Part shown: piece after piece, positions 17,813 through 26,066 of the stretch
Numbering within the stretch: the stretch's first letter is position 1
Layout: each line of letters starts with the position of its first letter
From: an uncultured Lewinella sp.
Lineage (GTDB): Bacteria > Bacteroidota > Bacteroidia > Chitinophagales > Saprospiraceae
Assembly (NCBI GenBank): GCA_937873655.1
Contig: CALMYQ010000123.1
Coordinates: forward strand, 1 to 45,916
Length of the DNA stretch: 45,916 nucleotides
Direction of reading: 5' to 3'
Made by a program: the position numbers and the translations under genes
Notes under the pieces: model-generated
Databases searched by the model: none
What the model saw: only the letters and a program-made list of their open reading frames with translations
Told to the model about the DNA's origin: nothing

Positions 17813-18541
17813 ATGGAAAAACAATCGAAAAACAGTACTGCAGAAAGGCAAAGCCTTCAGGAGCTGAATCGCTACTTCAGCCGGGCGGCGACCTGGAAAA
17901 GAGGAGTGCATTTCCTGTATGTTTTTGATATTCTGGATCATCAACTGTGCTATCAGCAGGGGCTTGCGGAATTTTTGGGCTACGACCTGGTCGAGTCGCC
18001 CTTCATCCACCTGTCGCTGCTTTTTCATCCGGCTGAACACCAGAAACTGATCCGGATGGAACGCCGTCTCGGGGAGTTGTCCGCTATCTGTGGTCTTGGT
18101 GATTTTGAACTTTCCATCGTTCACCGGATGCGGAAAGCCGACGGGGGATACCTCAGGATATGGCGACGGGTTTATCCTTTTTCCGAAGATTTTACCGGCT
18201 CGAAAGACCTCTATTACTGCCTTTGTCTGGATATAACGCCTTTCAACCCGACTGAAAAAATGACGGCCCGCATTTTTGGTCTCGGTACCCATGCGCCTGA
18301 ACCGGATTGGCTCCGGGATTTTCTCATCGGACAGTCCTTCGGCCGGGAAATCCGGTTTACCGAACGGCAACTGGAGGTGCTGAGGATCTGGAGCGAAACG
18401 GATTCCCCGAAACTGGCCGCCCAAAAGCTGGATATCGAATTGCGGACCCTCGAAACCCACCTGAAAAATGTGCGGAAGCGACTGGGGGTAAGACGGACCC
18501 TTGATGCGGTTTTGTACGCCAGGGAACAAGGTTGGATTTAG
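17813..18541 (+). CDS. PAS-domain LuxR-family transcriptional regulator (242 aa)
   Basis: The N-terminal two thirds look like a PAS fold: FLYVFDILDHQLCYQQ..AEFLGYDL (residues about 30-55), an FHPAEH segment and a final YYCLCLDITPF strand. The C-terminus (about 178-242) is a GerE/LuxR helix-turn-helix: FTERQLEVLRIWSET, then LAAQKLDIELRTLETHLKNVRKRLGVRR. It is a soluble DNA-binding protein that probably senses a small ligand or redox state through PAS; there is no receiver domain. The HTH closely resembles the stand-alone HTH protein at 34439-34666. It stands at the head of a co-oriented run of envelope genes and is divergent from a helical paralog. Confidence 0.85.
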   Translation: MEKQSKNSTAERQSLQELNRYFSRAATWKRGVHFLYVFDILDHQLCYQQGLAEFLGYDLVESPFIHLSLLFHPAEHQKLIRMERRLGELSAICGLGDFELSIVHRMRKADGGYLRIWRRVYPFSEDFTGSKDLYYCLCLDITPFNPTEKMTARIFGLGTHAPEPDWLRDFLIGQSFGREIRFTERQLEVLRIWSETDSPKLAAQKLDIELRTLETHLKNVRKRLGVRRTLDAVLYAREQGWI

Positions 18542-18570
18542 ATTTCAATCAAGGATAAACAATTGCTAAC

Positions 18571-19152
18571 ATGCATTTTCCGGGAATTAAACTGACGTTG
18601 TTGATTATGCTCGCCGCTTCCGGCCTGATGGCTCAGGAGCCTTGCCTGGATAACCTCGGGATAAAAATATCCTATTTCGGCATGGATGGCTTTTTTGTCC
18701 GGGAAATCAAGGGGCAAAAGACATTTCTCAATTTTGCAGGGATGAACGTGGGATGCTTTGCCGGTGGGGTTTTGGATGACAAAAATAATTGTCAATACCA
18801 GTCTTTCGGCAAATTCGACTTCGACTCCAACAGTAAAGTATTGACTATGCTGGAAGAGGAAAAATCCCTTTCCTTCAAGGTAGAGTTCATTGATTGCAGA
18901 ACGCTTATCCTTCTGCCGATATCGGATAACGGGTCTTCCGGTAAGGCTTTGACATTCAGCAGAGATGATGCTTTTCCAGGCAAATTTAACAGATGTTTTG
19001 AAATCTGCAGCAAGGCCTTTGGCCCTTGCATCGCTTATCTTTTTATAAAAGGATATTTCAGGGTGATTCTCGCTCCCTGGATTAAAAGGGATTTGACACA
19101 AATAGGAAAGTACATCTGGGATCAATTTGATTTAATTAATAAAAAAAGGTAA
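18571..19152 (+). CDS. Secreted protein of unknown function (193 aa)
   Basis: A signal peptide (LTLLIMLAASGLMAQ, residues about 7-22) precedes a mature domain with seven cysteines, three of them in a C(F)EICSKAFGPC cluster near residues 150-160, likely disulfide bonded. I recognise no family. The gene begins 29 nt after the PAS-LuxR gene and its stop is 3 nt before the next start, so it is probably part of the same transcript as the GYF_2 membrane protein. Confidence 0.7.
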   Translation: MHFPGIKLTLLIMLAASGLMAQEPCLDNLGIKISYFGMDGFFVREIKGQKTFLNFAGMNVGCFAGGVLDDKNNCQYQSFGKFDFDSNSKVLTMLEEEKSLSFKVEFIDCRTLILLPISDNGSSGKALTFSRDDAFPGKFNRCFEICSKAFGPCIAYLFIKGYFRVILAPWIKRDLTQIGKYIWDQFDLINKKR

Positions 19153-19155
19153 TTC

Positions 19156-20013
19156 ATGGGAGGCGTCAAAGAATATTACATCGCCAGGGGAACGGAAAAA
19201 TCCGGGCCTTTTTCCCTGGAGGAGTTGCTGTCGCAGGAAATCCGCTCCAATACCCTGATCTGGAAATCAGGGTGGAGTAACTGGAAACCGGCATCGGAGG
19301 TACCCGAAATTCCGGTATCTGCCCTGCGGGCGCCGGTTCCGCCGCCTGCCCCGCCGCCGATATTCGATTATAGCAGGGTTGAAGACAAAGCAGGGGTGGA
19401 TTACAAAATAGCAATGATCATTACGGCTGTTTTTGCCCTTTTTCAAGTATTCGGAAGACCCTGGGCGTTGCAAACCTATGGGGTGGCCATCTCCACTGCC
19501 ATGGTTTGTTTTGTCTGGTATTATTTCAGGAAATATTTCGATGCGGCCGGAGATAAACCCACCGGTACGTGGATCAACTGGATCATCGGGGCTTATGTCG
19601 GGTTCGGGGTCTTGAATTTATTCGCGCTCAATATTGCGTGGACGGAAGATATTGTCGAGGTTATATGGGACCGTACTGTGAACGGCAACCGGTACGCCGG
19701 CGCCGATATGCAGCAAAGCCTCAATATTATCCAGATCGGATTATTGCTTTTCAGCATGGTCATCATTACGGTAAGCGTTAAAATCATCCTGGTCAACCAC
19801 AGGCACTCGTCTCCCCTCGGATGGATTGCCGCAGCAACCATGACTTGCATACCGCTTGCTTTGATTACCAACCTGATTGAAAGCGTATTGCTTTCTGAAG
19901 AATATATCGAAAACAGGGAACTGACCTATATCTGGAGCGCCATCCTGCTCTTGCCGTATTACTTTCTATTCTACCATTTCTACCGGGCGGATAAGGACGA
20001 TGCTTCGCCCTGA
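19156..20013 (+). CDS. GYF_2-domain multi-pass membrane protein (285 aa)
   Basis: Residues about 6-52 form a GYF_2 (DUF4339) domain: YYIARGTEKSGPFSLEELL, then IRSNTLIWKSGWSNWKPASEV. A Pro-rich linker (APVPPPAPPP) follows, then five to six membrane helices between about 85 and 280. GYF_2 domains are thought to bind Pro-rich or partner peptides on the cytoplasmic side of such membrane proteins; here the adjacent Pro-rich linker could be a ligand in cis, which is an inference. It lies 3 nt after the secreted cysteine-rich protein and 49 nt before another membrane protein. Confidence 0.85.
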   Translation: MGGVKEYYIARGTEKSGPFSLEELLSQEIRSNTLIWKSGWSNWKPASEVPEIPVSALRAPVPPPAPPPIFDYSRVEDKAGVDYKIAMIITAVFALFQVFGRPWALQTYGVAISTAMVCFVWYYFRKYFDAAGDKPTGTWINWIIGAYVGFGVLNLFALNIAWTEDIVEVIWDRTVNGNRYAGADMQQSLNIIQIGLLLFSMVIITVSVKIILVNHRHSSPLGWIAAATMTCIPLALITNLIESVLLSEEYIENRELTYIWSAILLLPYYFLFYHFYRADKDDASP

Positions 20014-20062
20014 TGGCTGTTTGAAGTCGATTAAATTATTCACCATCAACTACTGATTCATC

Positions 20063-20677
20063 ATGGAAAATACACCAGGAAAATCAATCACCATCCAAAT
20101 CCCGACCGCCGATGAAATGGCCTCAGAAAACAGGCGGCCTCTGGCCCCCGTTTCTTTTGCTCTGGCGATCGGTCTTTTCTTTTTTTCTTTTATGGACCTG
20201 AGGTGCACCAACGGTCAGAAAATTGCCTCAGTTACGGGATTTCAACTGGTTGCGGGCAAGGAGTTCAATACTTCAGGCCTTCTGAACGGCGGTTTTGATA
20301 CTGATCTGTTTGGCACGGAGACCAGTGCTACGGATGAATCCCAGCGCATGCCGCCCAATCCCTGGGCCATCCTGGCACTGCTTTCTGCAGTGGCCGGCCT
20401 GGTGGTTTTCATCCGACGGTTTGCCTGGGAAAACCTGGTAGGTGCATCGGCGGCAGGAATGGGCATCATTTATCTCAGTATCCTCCGGTGGTCTTACATG
20501 CTCAATGCCGGCCAATACGCCCAGGCTCAGATGTATATCGTTTTCAAACCGGCTTATTGGCTGGCTATTCTTGCATTCGCTGTTGCTGGGACCATTTCCC
20601 TGTTTCGCCTGCGGCTCTGGGATGCAACGGCAAGCCCGCCGCCGATGCCGGTTGATCCTTCTTCCTCTCTTGTTTAA
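20063..20677 (+). CDS. Four-helix membrane protein, unknown function (204 aa)
   Basis: A polar N-terminus (about 28 residues) is followed by hydrophobic segments at about 30-50 (PVSFALAIGLFFFSFMDLRC), 95-115, 120-145 and 160-185, so four membrane helices are likely, with an extracytoplasmic loop between the first two. A Pro-rich tail ends the protein. No catalytic motif is visible. It sits in the envelope-gene run, 16 nt upstream of a lipoprotein gene, and probably works with its neighbours. Confidence 0.75.
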   Translation: MENTPGKSITIQIPTADEMASENRRPLAPVSFALAIGLFFFSFMDLRCTNGQKIASVTGFQLVAGKEFNTSGLLNGGFDTDLFGTETSATDESQRMPPNPWAILALLSAVAGLVVFIRRFAWENLVGASAAGMGIIYLSILRWSYMLNAGQYAQAQMYIVFKPAYWLAILAFAVAGTISLFRLRLWDATASPPPMPVDPSSSLV

Positions 20678-20693
20678 TCAACCACTTAATGAT

Positions 20694-21053
20694 ATGAAAA
20701 AACTGTTGTTGTTCTGCCTCCCGGTCCTGCTTATGGCCGGTTGCGCCCGGGAAAAAGGGCCTGAGGCTATTGCCGAAGCTTTTATCAAAGCAACCATCAA
20801 GGGTGACTACCAGAAAGGAGCATCCTATTGCGTTCCGGAAAGCCGGGAACTTTACATGACCCTGATCCCCATGGCTGCCGAACGGCTGAAAAATGCCCGG
20901 TATAAAAATGTGGTTTGCAGAACCGATGAAGCGGCCGGACTGTCGGAATGCGATGTGGTGATCGTCAACGGTGGAGTCGAACAAAATGACGGCGATGTAA
21001 AACTGGAGCTGCGGGAAGGCAGCTGGATGGTCGTCTTTTCAAAGGATAAATAA
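20694..21053 (+). CDS. Lipoprotein with DUF4878/NTF2-like fold (119 aa)
   Basis: The ATG at 20694 gives a classical lipoprotein signal (MKKLLLFCLPVLLMAGC, lipidated Cys17). The mature part, GPEAIAEAFIKATIKGDYQKGASYC followed by strands ending LREGSWMVVFSKDK, has the helix-then-sheet order of small DUF4878/NTF2-like lipoproteins. It is expected to be anchored in the inner or outer membrane on the periplasmic side. These domains usually bind ligands or support other proteins; no active site is evident. It is followed 10 nt later by the YiiX-like hydrolase. Confidence 0.8.
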   Translation: MKKLLLFCLPVLLMAGCAREKGPEAIAEAFIKATIKGDYQKGASYCVPESRELYMTLIPMAAERLKNARYKNVVCRTDEAAGLSECDVVIVNGGVEQNDGDVKLELREGSWMVVFSKDK

Positions 21054-21063
21054 TCCGGCTCCT

Positions 21064-21711
21064 ATGAGACGCGGCTTTGGTCTGGCGCTGCTGGTGGTAT
21101 TGATTTTTGTCGCATGGCTTTTCTCCAGATTCGGCGAAGACAGACAGCAGGCCCGGTTGTCCGGACAGGAAACCGACGCTGGCGCCCGACTGCCGGACGA
21201 GGTGGCCGGCTGCCTGCGCACCGGAGATATTATCCTCCGGGAAAGTCCGGGTTGGGTCAGCGGCAGCATTGTTGCCGTTCTGAAGGAGCCCCGGCCGTTC
21301 TCTCATGTCGGCATGCTGGTCCGGGAAGGCGACGGGTGGCAGGTCATCCATTCGATTTCGGGCCGGATTTCTTCCATCGACGGTTTGCGGATGGAGCCTT
21401 TGCCGGTGTTTCTAAAGGACGCTTTGCCGGGTCAGGTGCTCATCTCCCGGTTGAAATGGGGGGATCCGGACAAAATGACGGCCGCAGCAAAAGATTTCCT
21501 GGCCAGGAAAATCCCGTTTGACGGGTTTTTCGACCTGACGGATACTTCCGCTTTTTATTGCTCTGAATTTGTTTATGAGGTCCTCAAACGATCGGGAACT
21601 GCCCTCTGGGCCCCGGATACCCTGCCGAACGGACGGCCTTTTCTGGGTTTCCGCCGGTATTACGACGAGCAGTTTACGGAATTGATCTACGACGCGAAAG
21701 CTGGGTACTGA
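21064..21711 (+). CDS. YiiX/NlpC-P60-like permuted cysteine hydrolase (215 aa)
   Basis: An N-terminal membrane segment (residues about 5-20) anchors or exports the protein. The rest matches the circularly permuted NlpC/P60 family (YiiX/YebB type): LRTGDIILRE, PFSHVGMLV with catalytic His81, and AFYCSEFVYEVLK with nucleophile Cys166. Family members cleave peptide or amide bonds in the cell envelope or modify lipids; the substrate here cannot be told. The length is normal for the family. It lies between two lipoprotein genes, which supports an envelope-maintenance role. Confidence 0.88.
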   Translation: MRRGFGLALLVVLIFVAWLFSRFGEDRQQARLSGQETDAGARLPDEVAGCLRTGDIILRESPGWVSGSIVAVLKEPRPFSHVGMLVREGDGWQVIHSISGRISSIDGLRMEPLPVFLKDALPGQVLISRLKWGDPDKMTAAAKDFLARKIPFDGFFDLTDTSAFYCSEFVYEVLKRSGTALWAPDTLPNGRPFLGFRRYYDEQFTELIYDAKAGY

Positions 21712-21743
21712 TTTTTAACTCAAATGAAAAAATCTGTTTTATT

Positions 21744-23900
21744 ATGACGGATTCATATCAAATTCCGAAGGATTTACGGTCGGAGCCGTATCGGCCTTTA
21801 CTGCGGCTTTCCAGGTTGGTTTTTGCCCTGTTCCTCACCCTCGCCATGATGGCCTGCGGAAGGGTGCGGCAGTTTTCCAACGGTTCGCCTTACGCGGTCG
21901 AACTGGCCCGGGTCAGGAGCTACTACCATGCAGTTAAGCTGGAATCCCGGTTGAAAAAAATGGACATTCCGGTCTATATGGTAGCCCTTTCCGATCCCAT
22001 GGATCAAAGCAGCAAGTGGTATGTGCTCCTCACGGGGGCTGAGAAGGATACGATTGAAGCTTCCAAACTCAAGGTCGAACTGGATATGTCGCACCGGTTG
22101 AAAAAGCTGAGCGTGCTCAATTTCCAATCCGTGAAACCCTACCTGCTTCCGCTGGAACGCAAAAAGATCGACGAGATCGAAAACATGGCTGCGGCCAAAC
22201 CGGATCTGCCGGAAAATATTTATGATCTGGTGGATAAATTCCCCAAAAACGACCAGTTCAATGTCGAAAATGTAGCATTGTACAATTTCCTCAACGACGC
22301 GGCCGCCGTGCGGCATGACAGGAGTTTTTACAACGCCGCGCTGGATCTTCCCCGCGGCGTTTCCCGCTCCCTGGTGAATCAAAAAGCGGAAGCTTTTGCG
22401 GAGGTCATTTACAAGGACAACCTCTACGGCGACCGGATTACCGTGGATGTATTGAAGCTGAAACCCGACCACGGTATCGATCAGTTGCCGCGCCCGCGTC
22501 TGACCGGCAATACGGGCGATGACACGGCTTTTGAAGCGGATGGGATCGCCTGGTATTTTGCGGCCCTGATCCTCAATACCGGGGCCTACATGACGGAAGA
22601 GTACGAGAAAATCCAGGTGGATGCCTATGCCGCCCTGTACGGATACAAAGTGGTGATCGAACCCCGGCGGGATTATCTTCGGACCTACATGATCCTGGTG
22701 GATGTGGCCGGCGGATTCGTCATCTTTTCCCAGTCTACCGATAAAACGGATCAGGAGATCCTGGATTACCTGGCGGGTTTCGGGCTCAGCGCGGGGATGC
22801 TGGATTTCAGCGAATTTCACAATACGTTTTTCACCATCCCCAAATGTCTTGAAGACGGCGATGTTTTTCTGGGCTACAGTTCTATGGTGCTGACCAACCA
22901 GTACGCCATGTCGAAAGGTTATGAGGATTGGTCGGTGGCCATGGTCGGACACACGGCGTCTACATCGGCATTTTACAGCCAAAAATTGAGAAAGGTCTGG
23001 ACTTGTTCGGTTTTCGATCTGATCACGCCGGACAAGAAAAATTATATCTACAATGATATGTACCGCAAAAAGAATTACGCGAGGCGAACGGAAATTCAAG
23101 TCAATAACAGCAACGGTTTTTTTGTGGATACCTATTATGACAATGAACTCAATTTCCCTACGGCCGGCCGGCATATCATCGCCGTGGACGGATTTAATAT
23201 GTCGAAGGAGGAACTTTTAAAAAGGGCCGTAAAATTCCAAACCGGGACGGCCATGCCGGGCAAAGATCCCTGCAAGAGTAAAAACCCGGCAAGTCCTTCA
23301 CCAGACCCCGGTTCGGAATCCGCAACTCCACCCATTGAACCTGAACCCGAAATTCCGGAGGTTGATCCAAATCCGGAACCAGAACCGAATCCAAACCCAA
23401 ATCCGAACCAGGGGAACAACCTATCGGACTGCGGCCAGGGCAAAATCACCACAAAGTTTGACGTGGGCGCCCCGGACTACCAGTCTTTTAATCTGGAAAC
23501 GGAGCTCTTCCGAAAAAAGGATTACCCGTCCCTGACCCTGGAAAAAGTATATCAACTGTTGTTGGAACAAACAGCATTTGTCCTGCCTTCTTTGGAAAAT
23601 ATGCCTGTGACAAATTGCCGGACAGTCAAAATGGATCTCACGGTTGCAAAAGGAAATCCGACCCTGATCAAATTGGATCCGGTCCATTTTAAGATTACCG
23701 GTTATTCGCTGCCGGGTCATTGGCTACATCCCTGCAAATTTACCCGCTCTGTTGAGCTCAAAGGGGATAAAATAGTGCTGATTACCCAGGGCGAAACAAC
23801 CAGCCCAAAACCAGCTGTTGCGGAATGGAAGTCTTCCTTCTTCTGGCGCAAGGCGGATAACCGGCTAAAGGACGCCGTCAAATCTCTCCCCGACGGTTGA
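21744..23900 (+). CDS. Large lipoprotein with SPOR-like N-terminal part (718 aa)
   Basis: A hydrophobic segment ends in ALFLTLAMMACG, with lipidated cysteine near residue 38; the signal is unusually long because about 24 polar residues precede it. The first mature domain (about 46-130, YAVELARVRSYYHAVKLESRL ... WYVLLTG) resembles a SPOR domain, which in other proteins binds denuded peptidoglycan. The central ~350 residues are not recognised. A low-complexity Pro/Asn/Glu linker (about 520-555, repeats of PNP and PEP) precedes a C-terminal domain with conserved-looking cysteines. The protein ends the envelope-gene run that contains a cell-wall-type hydrolase, which fits a wall-associated role. 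Confidence 0.72.
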   Translation: MTDSYQIPKDLRSEPYRPLLRLSRLVFALFLTLAMMACGRVRQFSNGSPYAVELARVRSYYHAVKLESRLKKMDIPVYMVALSDPMDQSSKWYVLLTGAEKDTIEASKLKVELDMSHRLKKLSVLNFQSVKPYLLPLERKKIDEIENMAAAKPDLPENIYDLVDKFPKNDQFNVENVALYNFLNDAAAVRHDRSFYNAALDLPRGVSRSLVNQKAEAFAEVIYKDNLYGDRITVDVLKLKPDHGIDQLPRPRLTGNTGDDTAFEADGIAWYFAALILNTGAYMTEEYEKIQVDAYAALYGYKVVIEPRRDYLRTYMILVDVAGGFVIFSQSTDKTDQEILDYLAGFGLSAGMLDFSEFHNTFFTIPKCLEDGDVFLGYSSMVLTNQYAMSKGYEDWSVAMVGHTASTSAFYSQKLRKVWTCSVFDLITPDKKNYIYNDMYRKKNYARRTEIQVNNSNGFFVDTYYDNELNFPTAGRHIIAVDGFNMSKEELLKRAVKFQTGTAMPGKDPCKSKNPASPSPDPGSESATPPIEPEPEIPEVDPNPEPEPNPNPNPNQGNNLSDCGQGKITTKFDVGAPDYQSFNLETELFRKKDYPSLTLEKVYQLLLEQTAFVLPSLENMPVTNCRTVKMDLTVAKGNPTLIKLDPVHFKITGYSLPGHWLHPCKFTRSVELKGDKIVLITQGETTSPKPAVAEWKSSFFWRKADNRLKDAVKSLPDG

Positions 23901-24234
23901 TGCCGGCAGCCGTAAATACCGGCAGCTGATCTTCTGCTGAATCAGAAAATGCATGCTTACCGGCAAGCAGTATGACTGCCGGATGGGGAAGCTTTGCCCA
24001 GTGCAATCCTTTCCGGCCTGTTTTCAGAATTAAAATTGGTACAATTATGAAAAAGAATATCGCCGTGAGCAATCAGCTCTGGAAGGCCCTCTTTTTGCCC
24101 GGACATTATCCTTCAATCCCGGCCGGTTGCCGAAAGGTGGTTATTGCCGAAATTGTGATTCCTTAGTTGGACTTTACTACTTTTGTGCCTGATCCGAAGG
24201 GAATTTTCCTGTAAAATCAAATTTTCAATAAGCA
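23901..24234. other. Intergenic stretch with a promoter and a doubtful micro-ORF
   Basis: Several inverted or repeated CCGGCA/TGCCGG words lie at 23901-23985 just after the lipoprotein stop and may form a terminator hairpin without a T-tract. A 39-codon frame (24047-24166, starting MKKNIAV) is possible but has no supporting feature. The useful element is the promoter-like TTG/TACTTTTG pair at 24153-24185, listed separately. Confidence 0.4.
24153..24185 (+). promoter_or_regulatory. Bacteroidota-type promoter before the 49-aa gene
   Basis: TTG at 24153-24155 and a perfect -7 element TACTTTTG (TAnnTTTG) at 24178-24185 are separated by 22 nt, slightly longer than the usual 19-21. The ATG at 24235 would leave a leader of roughly 40 nt. 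The sequence GTTGGACTTTACTAC overlapping it resembles repeat words near the right end of the window. Confidence 0.4.
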
Positions 24235-24384
24235 ATGGAAGTCCCCTTATTCAAAGTCATCCTGAAAAAAGCAGGCGCCAGGGGGCTCTCCTCACTCGAG
24301 CTGCTGCTTGAGGCTCCGAAAAGTAGTAAGGTCAAGTTAAAGCCTGCCAAAGAATTAATTGAAGCTGTTAAATCAATTTTATAA
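24235..24384 (+). CDS. Small basic-acidic helical protein (49 aa)
   Basis: The frame starts MEVPLFKVILKKAGARGLSS and continues through an LELLLEAPKSSK segment to a final amphipathic helix KELIEAVKSIL. It is amphipathic, lacks low-complexity or rare-codon stretches, and has a promoter-like element upstream, so it is probably a real small gene. No family is recognised. Its last 6 nt overlap the stop region of the convergent helical paralog, so the two transcripts would be antisense at their ends. Confidence 0.5.
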   Translation: MEVPLFKVILKKAGARGLSSLELLLEAPKSSKVKLKPAKELIEAVKSIL

Positions 24385-25896
24385 TTCCTGTATAAACCGC
24401 CTCAGCCACGGCCGCGAAGTAACCTGACTTGTTTGCGTCAACTTTTCCATCAATGCCGCTTTCCCGGCTTCCCGGCTTTTCCTGGGGTAGGGGACCCCGG
24501 AGCAAAATTCGGCTATGGCGCCCGATATGCTCAGAAAGTTTAGATAGGGCAACCGTTTGCCGGGTGCGAGTACCGATTTTCTGGATATAAATTTCCGGAA
24601 AGCCTCATGCGTTTTGTGGTATTCCCTGAAGTCGGCGTCTGTTTTTACCGCGATCCAAAGCCGGCAGCAGAGGAGGAGCAGCTTGGCCCTGAGGGTGTAC
24701 TTCAGTTCATCCTGCGAATAACGGCCGAAATGCTGCTCCAGAATTCTGACCGTTTTCCCGCATTCCTGCCGGTAAAAATGGGAATATGCCCGGGCCAGTT
24801 CGGTTGCCTTTTCCCGTACGCCCGCTTCCAGAAAGGGGCCGTATTGAGCGGTGAATCGCTCCTGATAAGCAAATTCGCCGGCGGCAGCGGCACACAACGA
24901 GACATTGAGGAATTCATCGTCCGAAATCACCCCGTCCAGCAGGAACAACTCCTGGTCAACCCCGGTCTTCGACCAGAAGAACATTTCGGTTGCCATCCGG
25001 TCAAGGCCTTTTTCGTACAGGTAAAACGCCGTGTTGAGGGCAAATTTCAGCAGGACGAGCCGGTCTTCGCGATCGGCTTTTTTCTGGTCCCGGATCATAG
25101 CTGCCTTGAAGTCGTCGTAATGTTGCACATCGTCCCTGTCGGCCAGCAACCTGGCCGCCATGCGGTAAAGCCTCACCACCGGTTCCGGATTTTTCCTTTC
25201 GCGGAAAAACTGGTACAGCCGGCTGGTTTCCTCTTCTTGCTGGTCGCCGCTCAGGATATTGCCCCTGTTGGTGTTTTCGCAGTAGTAGCGCCAGAAGCAG
25301 AGTTCAAAGAAATGCAGCAGCCGTTTGTAGGCGGTCTTAAACTGGCCGCTTTCTCCGGAGTATTGTTCCGCGGTCTGGTGGAAATAGCGCAGGTGGCTCA
25401 CCCACCAGGTATCGGCAAAATGCCGGATCGATGCCGGCGCTTTTTTCAATCGCTGGTCGAGCTTTTGGCTTTCCTGCCTGAAAAGTGCGGAAAACTGCCG
25501 CTTTTTCAGACTTTCCGCCTGGATGCGCCCCTTCAGCAGGGGATCGGCGGCCATTTCCTCGCAGGCCAGATAGTCCAGGATCAGCTGCCGGAGCCTTTCC
25601 AGGAGTTTGCCCAGGTGATTCAGCGCTTTCTCCCCGGGCATGCCGGGAAAGAGTTTTTCCAGCAGGGTGCGGCCGTTCATGCGCTCCTGGGTTTCGGTGT
25701 AGATGGCTGTCCGGAACCGGTCGAACAGTTCCGTAATTCTTTGATCCTGATTGAAAAAGGGCGATTCCAGAAATTTCCGGATCGCCGGCATTTCCTCTTT
25801 TTTCAGCGCCTGCCAGAGGCTCCCCAAATCTCCGGTTTGCTTTTTCAGCACCTCTTTTTTGGCAATGGTAATTTTGATCTTGTTGTCGGCTTTCAT
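24379..25896 (-). CDS. Helical-repeat-like cytoplasmic protein, paralog 3 (505 aa)
   Basis: Closest relative in the window is the protein at 713-2239: shared KKEVLK near the N-terminus, L(K)KEEMPAIRKFLESPFFN, RMNGRTLLEKLFPG.PGEKAL, WWVSHLRYFHQ in the middle, FRKFISR and a terminal SRPWLRRFIQEL. There is no signal peptide, membrane helix or recognisable catalytic motif; the chain looks like an alpha-solenoid. It is divergent from the PorP/PKD pair across a palindrome-bearing intergenic region, just as paralog 1 is divergent from a secreted protein. That repeated context suggests a regulatory or chaperone-like link to exported products, but this is inference only. Confidence 0.85.
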   Translation of the reverse strand: MKADNKIKITIAKKEVLKKQTGDLGSLWQALKKEEMPAIRKFLESPFFNQDQRITELFDRFRTAIYTETQERMNGRTLLEKLFPGMPGEKALNHLGKLLERLRQLILDYLACEEMAADPLLKGRIQAESLKKRQFSALFRQESQKLDQRLKKAPASIRHFADTWWVSHLRYFHQTAEQYSGESGQFKTAYKRLLHFFELCFWRYYCENTNRGNILSGDQQEEETSRLYQFFRERKNPEPVVRLYRMAARLLADRDDVQHYDDFKAAMIRDQKKADREDRLVLLKFALNTAFYLYEKGLDRMATEMFFWSKTGVDQELFLLDGVISDDEFLNVSLCAAAAGEFAYQERFTAQYGPFLEAGVREKATELARAYSHFYRQECGKTVRILEQHFGRYSQDELKYTLRAKLLLLCCRLWIAVKTDADFREYHKTHEAFRKFISRKSVLAPGKRLPYLNFLSISGAIAEFCSGVPYPRKSREAGKAALMEKLTQTSQVTSRPWLRRFIQEL

Positions 25897-26008
25897 GCTT
25901 AACGGGCTGATGATCAGTGGTCTGGCTTCAATAAAATCAGCTTTGTGTTTATTTTCCCCGGCTGAGAGGCGCTATTTTAACTTTTATGTCCGGTGGTTTT
26001 TGGAAAAC

Positions 26009-26028
26009 TATCCCTAATTTTAGGGACA
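26009..26028. promoter_or_regulatory. Palindromic operator-like site (copy 2)
   Basis: TATCCCTAATTTTAGGGACA contains the perfect dyad CCCTAA-TT-TTAGGG (26012-26025). It lies 38 nt before the PorP/SprF start and 112 nt upstream of the divergent helical paralog 3, and matches sites at 2356-2375 and 34390-34409. Confidence 0.6.
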
Positions 26029-26066
26029 AGATAATCATTCAGTGTAATAATAAACCCTTACGCCTT

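Noticed and set aside
21798..23174. 458-codon minus-strand frame opposite the SPOR-like lipoprotein gene
   Set aside because: The plus strand has signal, linker and domain structure, whereas the minus frame is Arg/His/Ile-rich with no features.
24047..24166. 39-codon frame starting MKKNIAV
   Set aside because: No supporting promoter, conserved motif or partner; the promoter-like element lies inside its end.
24607..25902. 431-codon plus-strand frame opposite helical paralog 3
   Set aside because: It is the mirror of a well-supported minus-strand gene and has a Gln/Phe/Val-rich shadow composition without any motif.
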